NCBI GenBank assembly: GCA_041664945.1
Contig: JBAYJY010000122.1
Span: 1 to 12,961 of the forward strand
Length of the DNA stretch: 12,961 nucleotides
Direction: 5' to 3'
Origin: JBAYJY01 sp041664945
GTDB lineage: Bacteria > UBP15 > UBA6099
Below are positions 6,566-12,961 of this stretch, piece by piece. The first letter of the stretch is position 1; each line of letters opens with the position of its first letter. A model generated the notes under the pieces. The model was not told the DNA's origin. It searched no databases and was given only the letters and a program-made list of their open reading frames with translations. A program made the translations under genes and the position numbers.

Positions 6566-6600
6566 AAACGCAATCCAAATGAAATGCCGGGATATCAAAC

Positions 6601-7275
6601 ATGAAAACAAACGGCCGCTTTATAGTTATAGAAGGTATAGACGGCGCCGGCACGACCACGCAGGCCGCGTTGCTATGCGGCAAACTGCGGGATCGCGGCA
6701 TGGAGTGCGAACTGACGCGCGAGCCGTCAGGCGGACCGATAGGACGCCTCATCCGCGACTTCCTCGAAAAACGCATCACTCCGCTTCGCGATGTTTACGG
6801 CGACGAATTCGCCGAACGGGACGCCCTGTCTCTGCTTTTCACCGCCGACCGCATGGATCATCTCTACCGCGAAGTAATTCCCCGCCTTCGGGCGGGAGCG
6901 CACGTCGTTTCCGACCGCTACCTTCACTCTACCTGCGCTTATCAGATGAAGGACGAAGGACACCTCGACTGGATTCTATCGCTTCATAAATACGCTCCTG
7001 CGCCCGACCTCACCATTTACATCGACCTTCAGCCGCAGGACGCGCTCGCCCGCATTCGGATGCGCTCAGATCCGGCGGGCGAAACTGCTCAGCCCGACGG
7101 TCCGGAACTATTCGAAACCAGCGAGCAGTTGACTCGCATCCACGCCGCTTACGAGGCGGTCAACCGCCGTCTCGCCGCGCGCGGCGACTGCATTGCAACC
7201 ATCGACGGGCGTCCCTCCGCAGCCGACGTCCACTCCGCGATCATGCTCGAAGTTGAATCGCTGTTAAGCAAATGA
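6601..7275 (+). CDS. tmk: dTMP kinase (thymidylate kinase)
   Basis: A 224-residue cytoplasmic enzyme that phosphorylates dTMP to dTDP with ATP in dTTP synthesis. Family signs in order are FIVIEGIDGAGTTTQ (7-21), the TREPSGGPIGRLIRDFL block (TREP motif), DALSLLFTADRMDH, the dTMP-binding VVSDRYLHSTCAYQ, and DLTIYIDLQPQDALARIR before the lid. Length is normal. The Walker A motif reads GIDGAGTT, so the usual lysine is threonine at residue 18. The lid region (about 158-175) carries Arg but also many acidic residues. The start at 6601 has only a weak CCGGGA ribosome binding site, and no better in-frame start is seen. It lies 117 bases after the unknown membrane protein gene, with hairpins between, and converges with the ABC transporter genes; no clear terminator is seen in the 68-base convergent gap. 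Confidence 0.95.
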   Translation: MKTNGRFIVIEGIDGAGTTTQAALLCGKLRDRGMECELTREPSGGPIGRLIRDFLEKRITPLRDVYGDEFAERDALSLLFTADRMDHLYREVIPRLRAGAHVVSDRYLHSTCAYQMKDEGHLDWILSLHKYAPAPDLTIYIDLQPQDALARIRMRSDPAGETAQPDGPELFETSEQLTRIHAAYEAVNRRLAARGDCIATIDGRPSAADVHSAIMLEVESLLSK

Positions 7276-7343
7276 ATCTTCACGATACGACAAGCTTCGG
7301 CGGCGGCCCCGTCTAATAATCAAGTTGAATTATATCGGTGAAT

Positions 7344-8081
7344 TTAATTGCGTTTGAAGTTGAAAGAGGCAAGCAGCCCCACTATCAGCATGAAACCGAA
7401 TATCACGCCGCAGTCCGCGTAGATGCTGAAGTCATGCACATTCAGAAGCGCATACCTCATCGCATCAACGCAGTACGTAACAGGATTTACGAGGACCATC
7501 CACTTTAGGAAAACGGGGATATTCTGAAGCGGAAACAAAGCGCCGCTGAAGAAAAACATCGGCATAATGACGAAGTTCATAATGAGGTTGAACCCCTCGA
7601 AACTCTCCATTCGCGAGGCGATCAGAATTCCGAGCGAAGTGAGCGCCATGGAGGAAACAAACATAATGAGAATCGTGGCGACAACCTGAAAAACATTAAG
7701 ATGCATCTTCATCAAAGGCGCCATGCATAATACGATGGTTCCCTGAAATGTGGAGATTATGGCGCCGCTCAGCATCTTGGCGATCACCACTGATTCACGA
7801 GGCACGGGCGACACTAATATGACTTTCAGGAACCCGAACTGCCGGTCCCAAATGATAGACATCCCAAAAAACACGGACGAGAAAAGCAGCGCCATGGCAA
7901 TGATGCCGGGCAGCACGAATTGGGAATATGAAGGCCCCTTTCCGTGCGCGACGGCGGAGCCGACGCCGAACCCGATAACGAGCAGCCATAGCACGGGCCG
8001 GAAAATGCTGCTTATTACATAGCTCTTGTCGCGGAAATAAATTCGAAGTTCGCGCAGAACGATGACCTTGATGGCGCCCAT
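7344..8081 (-). CDS. ABC-2 type transporter permease
   Basis: A 245-residue integral membrane protein with about six transmembrane helices, typical of the ABC-2 (DrrB/NodJ-like) export permease family. The N-terminus has the family's amphipathic start (MGAIKVIVLRELRIYFRDKS) before the first helix, and VSPVPRESVVIAKMLSGAII is the characteristic ABC-2 loop that couples to the ATPase. The end VILFNFK-type helix and basic tail FNFKRN are also usual. The ATG at 8079-8081 lies 6 bases after the ATPase gene's stop, and AGGAGG within the 3' end of the ATPase gene can act as ribosome binding site, although its spacing (about 12) is long. It should form a homodimer with the ATPase encoded just upstream. 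Substrate cannot be inferred: members export drugs, polysaccharides or lipids. Confidence 0.9.
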   Translation of the reverse strand: MGAIKVIVLRELRIYFRDKSYVISSIFRPVLWLLVIGFGVGSAVAHGKGPSYSQFVLPGIIAMALLFSSVFFGMSIIWDRQFGFLKVILVSPVPRESVVIAKMLSGAIISTFQGTIVLCMAPLMKMHLNVFQVVATILIMFVSSMALTSLGILIASRMESFEGFNLIMNFVIMPMFFFSGALFPLQNIPVFLKWMVLVNPVTYCVDAMRYALLNVHDFSIYADCGVIFGFMLIVGLLASFNFKRN

Positions 8082-8087
8082 AGCGGT

Positions 8088-9071
8088 TTATCGCCTCCTG
8101 CGCGGCGCATGCCTGAAAACCTCGCGCATGCGGTCCGAGGCGCCGATCTCCGCGTCGCGCACGGACCTGCCGGTGAGATGTATAAAAACGTCGTTGAGAG
8201 TCGGCTTCGAGAGGTTGACGGAAGTGATCGGAACAGGAATCTCGCGGAGCAGACGCGGTATAAGTTCAGCGCCGCCGGGCGCGGTGATGCGCACGCCGCC
8301 GTCGAACACGGCAGCGTCAACGGAAAACCTGGCGCGCGCGGCGTCAGCGAAGGTTTCGGTGTCTACGGTTTCAATTGTGATGATGTCGTCGCCGACGCTC
8401 GCTATCAGGTTCGCCGGCGTGTCCAGCGCGATTATCCGCCCGTGATCCACAATCGCTATCCGGTCGCAAATCACTGCTTCCTCGATGTAGTGAGTCGTCA
8501 TGAAAACAGTCATGCCTTTGATGCGGTGGAGCATAGTTATATGGTTCCAGATGAGTTGGCGGGTTTGAAGGTCGAGGCCGAGAGTCGGCTCGTCGAGGAA
8601 CAGAACGCGGGGCGAGTGAACCAGTCCGCGAGCGACTTCAAGCCGCCTGCGCATGCCGCCGGAGAAAGTTTTCACGCGGCTGCCGGCGCGGTCGTCGAGC
8701 TTGACGAGTTCGAGAAGTTCTTTCACGCGCGGGGCTATCTCCGACGAGCGAACGCCGTACAAGCGCGCTTGAAACTCAATGTTCTCCGCCGCCGTGAGCC
8801 GTTCGTCGAGACTCGGGTCCTGAAAGATAATGCCGAGCATGCGGCGCACGCGGCCCGGATGCCGGACAGCGTCGACCCCGTTCACCTCGATACGTCCGGA
8901 CGTCGGCCGTATCAGCGTGCAGATCATCGAGATCGTCGTCGTCTTCCCGGCGCCGTTCGGCCCCAGAAATCCGAATACCTCGCCCTCGCCCACATCGAAG
9001 GAAATGCCGTCCACGGCGCGGACCGCCTTGAACTCCTTCACAAGCTCTTCAATCCGAATCATCGGTCCCAT
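8088..9071 (-). CDS. ABC transporter ATP-binding protein (DrrA/CcmA-like)
   Basis: A 327-residue cytoplasmic ATPase that powers the adjacent ABC-2 permease. It has Walker A GPNGAGKTT (37-45), a Q-loop in GIIFQDPSLDERLTAAENI, signature TFSGGMRRRLEVARGL, Walker B VLFLDEPTLGLD and the switch histidine in MTTHYIEEA. A C-terminal extension of about 90 residues is of the DUF4162 type common in daunorubicin-resistance-like ATPases. Length is normal for this subgroup. The ATG at 9071 is 6 bases after the stop of a small ORF. A second in-frame ATG at 9062 with GGGA close upstream is an alternative start, so the first three residues are uncertain. It forms an operon with the permease. Physical proximity to a TolC-family gene hints at, but does not prove, a joint export role. 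Confidence 0.93.
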   Translation of the reverse strand: MGPMIRIEELVKEFKAVRAVDGISFDVGEGEVFGFLGPNGAGKTTTISMICTLIRPTSGRIEVNGVDAVRHPGRVRRMLGIIFQDPSLDERLTAAENIEFQARLYGVRSSEIAPRVKELLELVKLDDRAGSRVKTFSGGMRRRLEVARGLVHSPRVLFLDEPTLGLDLQTRQLIWNHITMLHRIKGMTVFMTTHYIEEAVICDRIAIVDHGRIIALDTPANLIASVGDDIITIETVDTETFADAARARFSVDAAVFDGGVRITAPGGAELIPRLLREIPVPITSVNLSKPTLNDVFIHLTGRSVRDAEIGASDRMREVFRHAPRRRR

Positions 9072-9077
9072 ATCTTA

Positions 9078-9251
9078 TTAAACCCTTGCCCGAGCAGCTT
9101 GTTCCCACGAAAGCATATTATCCCGGATTCGCCAATAGGACGCCAAATCCGGGGCAATGTTCATAGCGGCGATCTGCTTCGTTATCGGCGCATTTTTTTG
9201 TTCATGAACCAAAGTTCTATTCACTTCAAAAATACGCCTGCTGCCTCGCAT
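9078..9251 (-). CDS. Doubtful small ORF upstream of the ABC ATPase
   Basis: A 57-codon reading frame that ends 6 bases before the ATPase start codon. I do not recognise the product. It contains VNRTLVHEQKNAPITKQ and ASYWRIRDNMLSWEQAAR, has two tryptophans, no signal peptide and no membrane segment. The frame stays open further upstream to 9356, but that extension would run through the terminator at 9321-9347 and has no ribosome binding site, so if anything is translated it begins later, perhaps at the ATG 9249-9251 with GGGA nearby. The close spacing to the ATPase gene favours translation, while the many inverted repeats in the region favour a non-coding or degenerate repeat sequence. Confidence 0.25.
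   Translation of the reverse strand: MRGSRRIFEVNRTLVHEQKNAPITKQIAAMNIAPDLASYWRIRDNMLSWEQAARARV
9122..9153. repeat. Inverted repeat in the region before the ABC genes
   Basis: CCCGGATT (9122-9129) and AATCCGGG (9146-9153) are perfect 8-bp arms around 16 bases. Together with the stem at 9276-9298, which also contains an AAATCC/GGATTT core, it makes this 354-base interval (9072-9425) unusually rich in palindromes. It may be a leader RNA structure or part of a dispersed repeat. Confidence 0.4.
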
Positions 9252-9275
9252 CTCATCCCATCTGAACCATTGCGT

Positions 9276-9298
9276 CCAAATCCTAATGACGGATTTGG
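9276..9298. repeat. 8-bp stem-loop before the ABC genes
   Basis: CCAAATCC (9276-9283) and GGATTTGG (9291-9298) form a perfect 8-bp stem with a 7-base loop. No T tract follows on the minus strand, so it is not a typical terminator. It lies between the TolC-gene terminator and the ABC ATPase gene. Confidence 0.45.
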
Positions 9299-9320
9299 GA
9301 TTATTCGCCTTCGCGCATAT

Positions 9321-9347
9321 CAAAAGGGCGGTCCGAAAACCGCCCCA
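9321..9347 (-). terminator. Intrinsic terminator after the TolC-family gene
   Basis: On the minus strand GGGCGG (9346-9341), loop TTTTCGGA, CCGCCC (9332-9327) and then TTTT form a textbook stem and T-tract about 80 bases after the stop at 9426. It should end the NEW3-protein/TolC transcript and separate it from the downstream ABC transporter genes. The short T-run (4) may allow some read-through. Confidence 0.82.
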
Positions 9348-9425
9348 TAAATGCATGTTATTTACCGGCTGCGCCCGAAAAATATCTCGTCCTCCGCGAA
9401 TCCTTGCAGTCGGCGGCTTAATATC

Positions 9426-11252
9426 TTATTGAAAGACGCCCATTATGCTGCGGAGTTTTTCCTGCGCGGCGATAACGTTCTCCTGCTGCGTGAAATAGCG
9501 GTCCTGATCGGAAAAGAACGTGTTGCGCAGCGAGTCAACCTGAAACTCGTTTACCTTTCCGTACTCGCGAAGCTTGCGCGTGATTTCGAGGCGGCGGCGC
9601 GAGTTCTCAACGATGTCGCGCTGCAGCTTCAAGCCGTCGACCGCTTCGATAAGGTCCTGATACGCCTGCCGCGCCGAAAGGTCTTCGCTCTGGATTTCCT
9701 GATCGAGTTCTATCCGGGCCTGATTCAGTTTTTCGATGTGTTTTTTCTCAACGCCTTTTCTCTGTGTGTTGTCGTAAAGGTTCCACGCCAGGCCGGCGCT
9801 CATGTTGTAGTTATTCCGCGTGCGTTCCGATGACAGTCCGAACAGCGATGAGGAAGAACTCGTCGGCAGGTTGAGATATCGAACCACGCCGAGATCGACG
9901 CCGTAAGTCTGGTTGCTGTTATTCAAGGAAAGGCCCATCCCAGCGTGTTGATTCTCAGCCCCGATTTTCGCTGTGTAAATCGGCTTGTAATCCCATGCGA
10001 GTTCCTTGAAAACACGCTCGCTCTCTTTCAGTTCGTCTTTCAGATAAGTGACCTGAAAGCTGTTGTCATTTGTAAGCTTAACGACTTCAGCAACCGAGAA
10101 ATTGAACGGCTGCAATTCGCCGACGACATCGAAATCCGAGGCGAAAGGAAGATTGATAAGCTGCAACAGTTCGAGTTTCCGCTTGACGAGGTCAGACCTC
10201 AGATTATTTATCCTGTTCTTTTCGTTGAGGACGTCGAGTTCGGCGGTAAGAACGTCGATGCGCGGCACATCTTTAGCGATCTCGAACCGCTTCTGTTGTT
10301 TCCAGAGCTTTTCCTCGTATTCCTTAAGCAGCTTTTCACGCGTGCTTATCTGTTCCTTTTTGAGCAGAATCTGGAAGAAAGAGTTTCTTACGTTCGAGAT
10401 GACGTCCCGCAATTTCTGATCGTAGTTCGTGATGGCGAGGCGCTTGTTTTTGCGGATGGAAACGGAAGAAGAAGAGTCCTTTCCCCATTCTATAAGCCGC
10501 TGCGAATACCTGAACGAAAGGTCGGTGTTCACGACCGTGCGCTGCGAGGAGGAAGATGTCGAGTTGAGGAGATCGGAAAGCGTCTGAACCTGGTCGAGAA
10601 GCTGCTGCAACTGGTCCAGGTTGATGTTCGGGATGCCCGGAATGGTCTGAGCGGCGACGCGCTGTGAAGCTCTTGAAGCGTCTGAAGAGTCGCCTGCCCC
10701 CTGAGCCCGGAAAAGGCCGGCGGGAATCATCGACTGGTATTCCGCGGGCACCTGGCTTAACAGGCTGCTTATGTCTGTGATGCCGAACTGCGAAGCGATG
10801 GCGCTGATGCTGCTGTTTGAGGAGGAGCCCGATGATGCGGAGAAAGTGCTGGTTTCGAGTCCGCCGAGCGATGCGACCGGCATCGGGTTAAGCGTCGGGA
10901 AATAGCTCTTCAGCAAAGTGCCCTGATTGCGGCTCGTGTTCGCGAGGAAGTCGACATGCGAGAAGAACCGGGAGCGGTCTATCAGGCGGTCGCCCTCGAC
11001 CGAGTTGAGGATGGCCTGCTTGACCTTGAGGTCGGCGTTGTTCGCAACAGCGGCCGCGATGCACTCGTCGAGATTCATGACGATCGGCTGCTGCTTTGTG
11101 AGCGTCGCGTCGAGCTTTTCGATCAGCTTATCGATCTGGCTCGAATCCGAGCGCACGGAGACCGCCGTGAAAAGCGCCGCGGCGAAGACCAGCCACGTGA
11201 TGTATTTAGCTCTGAATTTTTTCGTTTTCATTTTTGTGTTTGCCATATTCAT
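9426..11252 (-). CDS. TolC-family outer membrane efflux protein with Ser-rich insertion
   Basis: A 608-residue protein with a signal peptide (KYITWLVFAAALFTAVSV, cleavage near residue 35). The start of the mature part, PIVMNLDECIAAAVANNADL, is a classic outer-membrane-efflux-protein motif. The second half has long helices (KKEQISTREKLLKEYEEK; LDVLNEKNRINNLRSDLVKR; ARIELDQEIQSEDLSARQAY) and the closing RRRLEITRKLREYGKVNEFQ...RDTFF-like pattern of TolC proteins. It probably forms a trimeric channel across the outer membrane and periplasm. Residues about 110-238 are an insertion rich in Ser, Gln and Leu, making it longer than the usual 420-490 residues. The start is uncertain: the ATG at 11252 follows the upstream stop by 7 bases, but AAGTG is better spaced for the third codon's ATG at 11246. 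It is cotranscribed with the NEW3-domain protein and followed by a terminator. Confidence 0.9.
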   Translation of the reverse strand: MNMANTKMKTKKFRAKYITWLVFAAALFTAVSVRSDSSQIDKLIEKLDATLTKQQPIVMNLDECIAAAVANNADLKVKQAILNSVEGDRLIDRSRFFSHVDFLANTSRNQGTLLKSYFPTLNPMPVASLGGLETSTFSASSGSSSNSSISAIASQFGITDISSLLSQVPAEYQSMIPAGLFRAQGAGDSSDASRASQRVAAQTIPGIPNINLDQLQQLLDQVQTLSDLLNSTSSSSQRTVVNTDLSFRYSQRLIEWGKDSSSSVSIRKNKRLAITNYDQKLRDVISNVRNSFFQILLKKEQISTREKLLKEYEEKLWKQQKRFEIAKDVPRIDVLTAELDVLNEKNRINNLRSDLVKRKLELLQLINLPFASDFDVVGELQPFNFSVAEVVKLTNDNSFQVTYLKDELKESERVFKELAWDYKPIYTAKIGAENQHAGMGLSLNNSNQTYGVDLGVVRYLNLPTSSSSSLFGLSSERTRNNYNMSAGLAWNLYDNTQRKGVEKKHIEKLNQARIELDQEIQSEDLSARQAYQDLIEAVDGLKLQRDIVENSRRRLEITRKLREYGKVNEFQVDSLRNTFFSDQDRYFTQQENVIAAQEKLRSIMGVFQ

Positions 11253-11259
11253 TCACTTA

Positions 11260-12867
11260 TCAACGTCTGCTGAGCTTGACGATAACGATAGCGATCCCGA
11301 TTATGAAAAAGATCAGGCCGCCGGCTATCGACAGGCTCAACGTCAGATTTGTTTTTGCGGTAAGCTGGATGCGAATGTCTTTCTGATCGCTCTTTATCGT
11401 TCCGCCCTCATATAAAGTGCTGCCCTCGACTTTAACTTCGTATGCGCCGACATCGACTCCGGCCGGCGGCTCTATCTTGAGCCGCACGATGATTTCCTTG
11501 CCAGGTTCGATGCTCTCCACCTTGTCGGGATCGATGGTCACATTCCATTCTTCCGGCTTCTCGATTGTGTATGTGATATTGTCGAGCCTGACGCTTCCTG
11601 TGTTCTTGACGGTCATCTTTGCGGCAATGTTGTCGCCTTTTTTTATTTCGTAGTAAAGAGTTGAAAGAGAAATTTCGAACTTTCCGGTGCCGAGCGGCGT
11701 GAGTTCGAGCCGTTCGAAACCGACTTTCAGGTTCTGGAATTGTTCCGGCGAAATCTCGCGGCCGCTGCGGCCCGCGTTTTCCAACTGCCGAACCGCGGCT
11801 TCATCTCCGATCACGGTGTAGAACCTTATCGGCTTGCGCAGTTCGCTGTCGGGCAGTTCGTCCGGAACCGTGATGCGAAGGCCGAGCGATATTTTTGTCG
11901 ATCCCTGCGAAAACTTAACCTGCGAAAGCTGCGTTCCCTTATCCGTATACTTATACCGGTATTTGTTAGGCAGGCCGACAAGGCCGAGGGTGAACGTGCG
12001 TTCATCTTCAGCGAGACGCTCGTTGTCAATAGTATACTCTACAGACGATCCGAGCTGCCCTTCCTGAGCGAACTGCTGGGCCGACACGCGCACGATGTCC
12101 TCCGCCGATTTCTTTTCAAGGTAAATGCTCCGGACATCCTCGATGTTGTGATATTTCATGGACAGCGCCACTTCCTCGGCGGGCGCATTCAGCATGAAAT
12201 CCAGATGCGTCTCCTTGCCGAGCGGCAGCTTGGATATTTTAATTTCGTAAGGAGCGCCGATGATCGTGCTTCCGTTTTTGACAGCCGCGTAAAGATTTTC
12301 TATCGTCAGAAGCGCGGGCAGGTTCGCCTTTGTGATGTTCGCTTCCGGAACGCCCTCGCCGAGCGCCATAACCGCGAGATCGAGGTCCGAATCGTTCCGC
12401 AGAGTGACCGACATGTGCCGCTTGTTCTGCGGGTCTATGTACTGAAACGCCTCCGCTATGGAGACGTGCGTTACATCCTGAAGAAATGAAAGCGCCGTCT
12501 TCGCGAGTTCGATCCTCGCGAGTTCGAGGTTGCGCGTGGCGTCCTTTACATCCGTGTTCGCGTCGCTTACTTCCTTGCCTGTCACGACGTCCTGTTTGTA
12601 AAGCTCCTGCATGTCCTTCAGGTTGGCCGATTTGTCATCGTACAAATCCTGAGAGGTCTGCAGCGATGCGCGCGCCTCATCGAGCTTGAGCAGTTTCAGC
12701 TGCGTTTCCTTGCTGAGATTGGCGCCTGCGGACTTAGCCGCGACTTTGACAACTTTCGCATTGGCCGGCTTTGCGCCTTTTGCGGGCGCAGCCGGGAAAA
12801 CCGCCGCGGTTGCGAGCGCCGTAAGAAGGCAGAAAATCAGGGCGTTGGCTGTTTTTCGAAGGTTCAA
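11260..12867 (-). CDS. Exported, membrane-anchored protein with helical hairpin and NEW3-like domain
   Basis: A 535-residue protein with a signal peptide (NALIFCLLTALATAAVF), then a predicted alpha-helical hairpin (about 53-128), several beta-rich segments (about 135-400), a NEW3-like Ig-fold region (about 405-485, with MTVKNTGSVRLDNITYTIE and IEPPAGVDVGAYEVKVEG) and a C-terminal transmembrane helix (about 508-530) ending KLSRR. This predicts a periplasmic protein anchored at its C-terminus. The hairpin turn KDMQELYKQDVVTGKEVSDA resembles the TolC-docking tip of HlyD/AcrA-type adaptors. I chose TTG at 12865-12867: GGGGAG lies 9 bases upstream and the resulting N-terminus is a perfect signal peptide, whereas a longer reading adds 26 non-conserved residues before it. 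The TolC-family gene starts 7 bases after its stop, implying joint translation. Function is not known; an adaptor role is inference. Confidence 0.82.
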   Translation of the reverse strand: MNLRKTANALIFCLLTALATAAVFPAAPAKGAKPANAKVVKVAAKSAGANLSKETQLKLLKLDEARASLQTSQDLYDDKSANLKDMQELYKQDVVTGKEVSDANTDVKDATRNLELARIELAKTALSFLQDVTHVSIAEAFQYIDPQNKRHMSVTLRNDSDLDLAVMALGEGVPEANITKANLPALLTIENLYAAVKNGSTIIGAPYEIKISKLPLGKETHLDFMLNAPAEEVALSMKYHNIEDVRSIYLEKKSAEDIVRVSAQQFAQEGQLGSSVEYTIDNERLAEDERTFTLGLVGLPNKYRYKYTDKGTQLSQVKFSQGSTKISLGLRITVPDELPDSELRKPIRFYTVIGDEAAVRQLENAGRSGREISPEQFQNLKVGFERLELTPLGTGKFEISLSTLYYEIKKGDNIAAKMTVKNTGSVRLDNITYTIEKPEEWNVTIDPDKVESIEPGKEIIVRLKIEPPAGVDVGAYEVKVEGSTLYEGGTIKSDQKDIRIQLTAKTNLTLSLSIAGGLIFFIIGIAIVIVKLSRR

Positions 12868-12961
12868 ATTGTCACACTCCCCTTTATTGTTCGTAATTGC
12901 CGCCGAAACGCGCGTTGCGCCGATTCCGGCTTTCTTATATCTCAATCCGGCACAGGTCGCC

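Noticed and set aside
8109..9350. Plus-strand open frame of about 413 codons opposite the ABC ATPase gene
   Set aside because: The opposite strand encodes an ATPase with all catalytic motifs. The plus-strand product has no recognisable domain and an atypical composition.
9945..10667. Plus-strand open frame of about 240 codons opposite the TolC-family gene
   Set aside because: It is a shadow of the minus-strand coding sequence, which has a signal peptide and TolC-family motifs; no independent start signal is present.
12868..12945. 26-residue N-terminal extension of the NEW3-domain protein
   Set aside because: It would place a hydrophilic segment before a perfect signal peptide, and the GGGGAG ribosome binding site lies inside it, pointing to the TTG at 12865-12867.

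Overview
The window looks like ordinary chromosomal DNA from a Gram-negative, probably anaerobic bacterium of an uncultivated or poorly sampled lineage. An outer membrane is implied by a TolC-family protein. Ferrous iron use is implied by FeoB. Two exported proteins appear to start with TTG, and several core proteins carry non-canonical motifs. No rRNA, tRNA, CRISPR array, phage or insertion sequence was recognised, and the sequence does not allow a phylum to be named.

Left part (1-3600, all minus strand). The 5' end of a gene for an exported protein is cut off by the left edge, with a Fur-box-like sequence upstream of it. Next comes a compact ferrous-iron module: a DtxR-family metalloregulator with a C-terminal FeoA-like domain, then feoB, then a 64-residue cysteine-rich membrane protein of the FeoB-associated type. 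Two near-identical 18-bp palindromes (15 of 18 bases shared) lie in front of the regulator and in front of feoB. The first overlaps a clear -10 box. The layout suggests that the regulator represses both itself and feoB when iron is sufficient. No separate feoA is visible.

Centre (3672-7275). A divergent YchF-like P-loop NTPase (minus) and a lysine/alanine-rich membrane-anchored protein of unknown function (plus) are transcribed away from each other. Their two sigma70-like promoters sit close together, and an 11-bp inverted repeat spans the region. A dTMP kinase follows on the plus strand; its P-loop lacks the usual lysine.

Right part (7344-12961, all minus strand). In transcription order there is an exported, C-terminally anchored protein with an alpha-helical hairpin and a NEW3-like domain, followed 7 bp later by a TolC-family outer-membrane protein and a clear intrinsic terminator. 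After that come a doubtful small ORF, an ABC ATPase and an ABC-2 permease. The helical hairpin resembles the TolC-docking hairpin of HlyD/AcrA-type adaptors, but no lipoyl domain is visible. This raises the possibility of an unusual TolC-dependent export assembly, and it is the most speculative and most interesting point in the window. The terminator shows that the NEW3-TolC pair and the ABC pair are probably separate transcription units.
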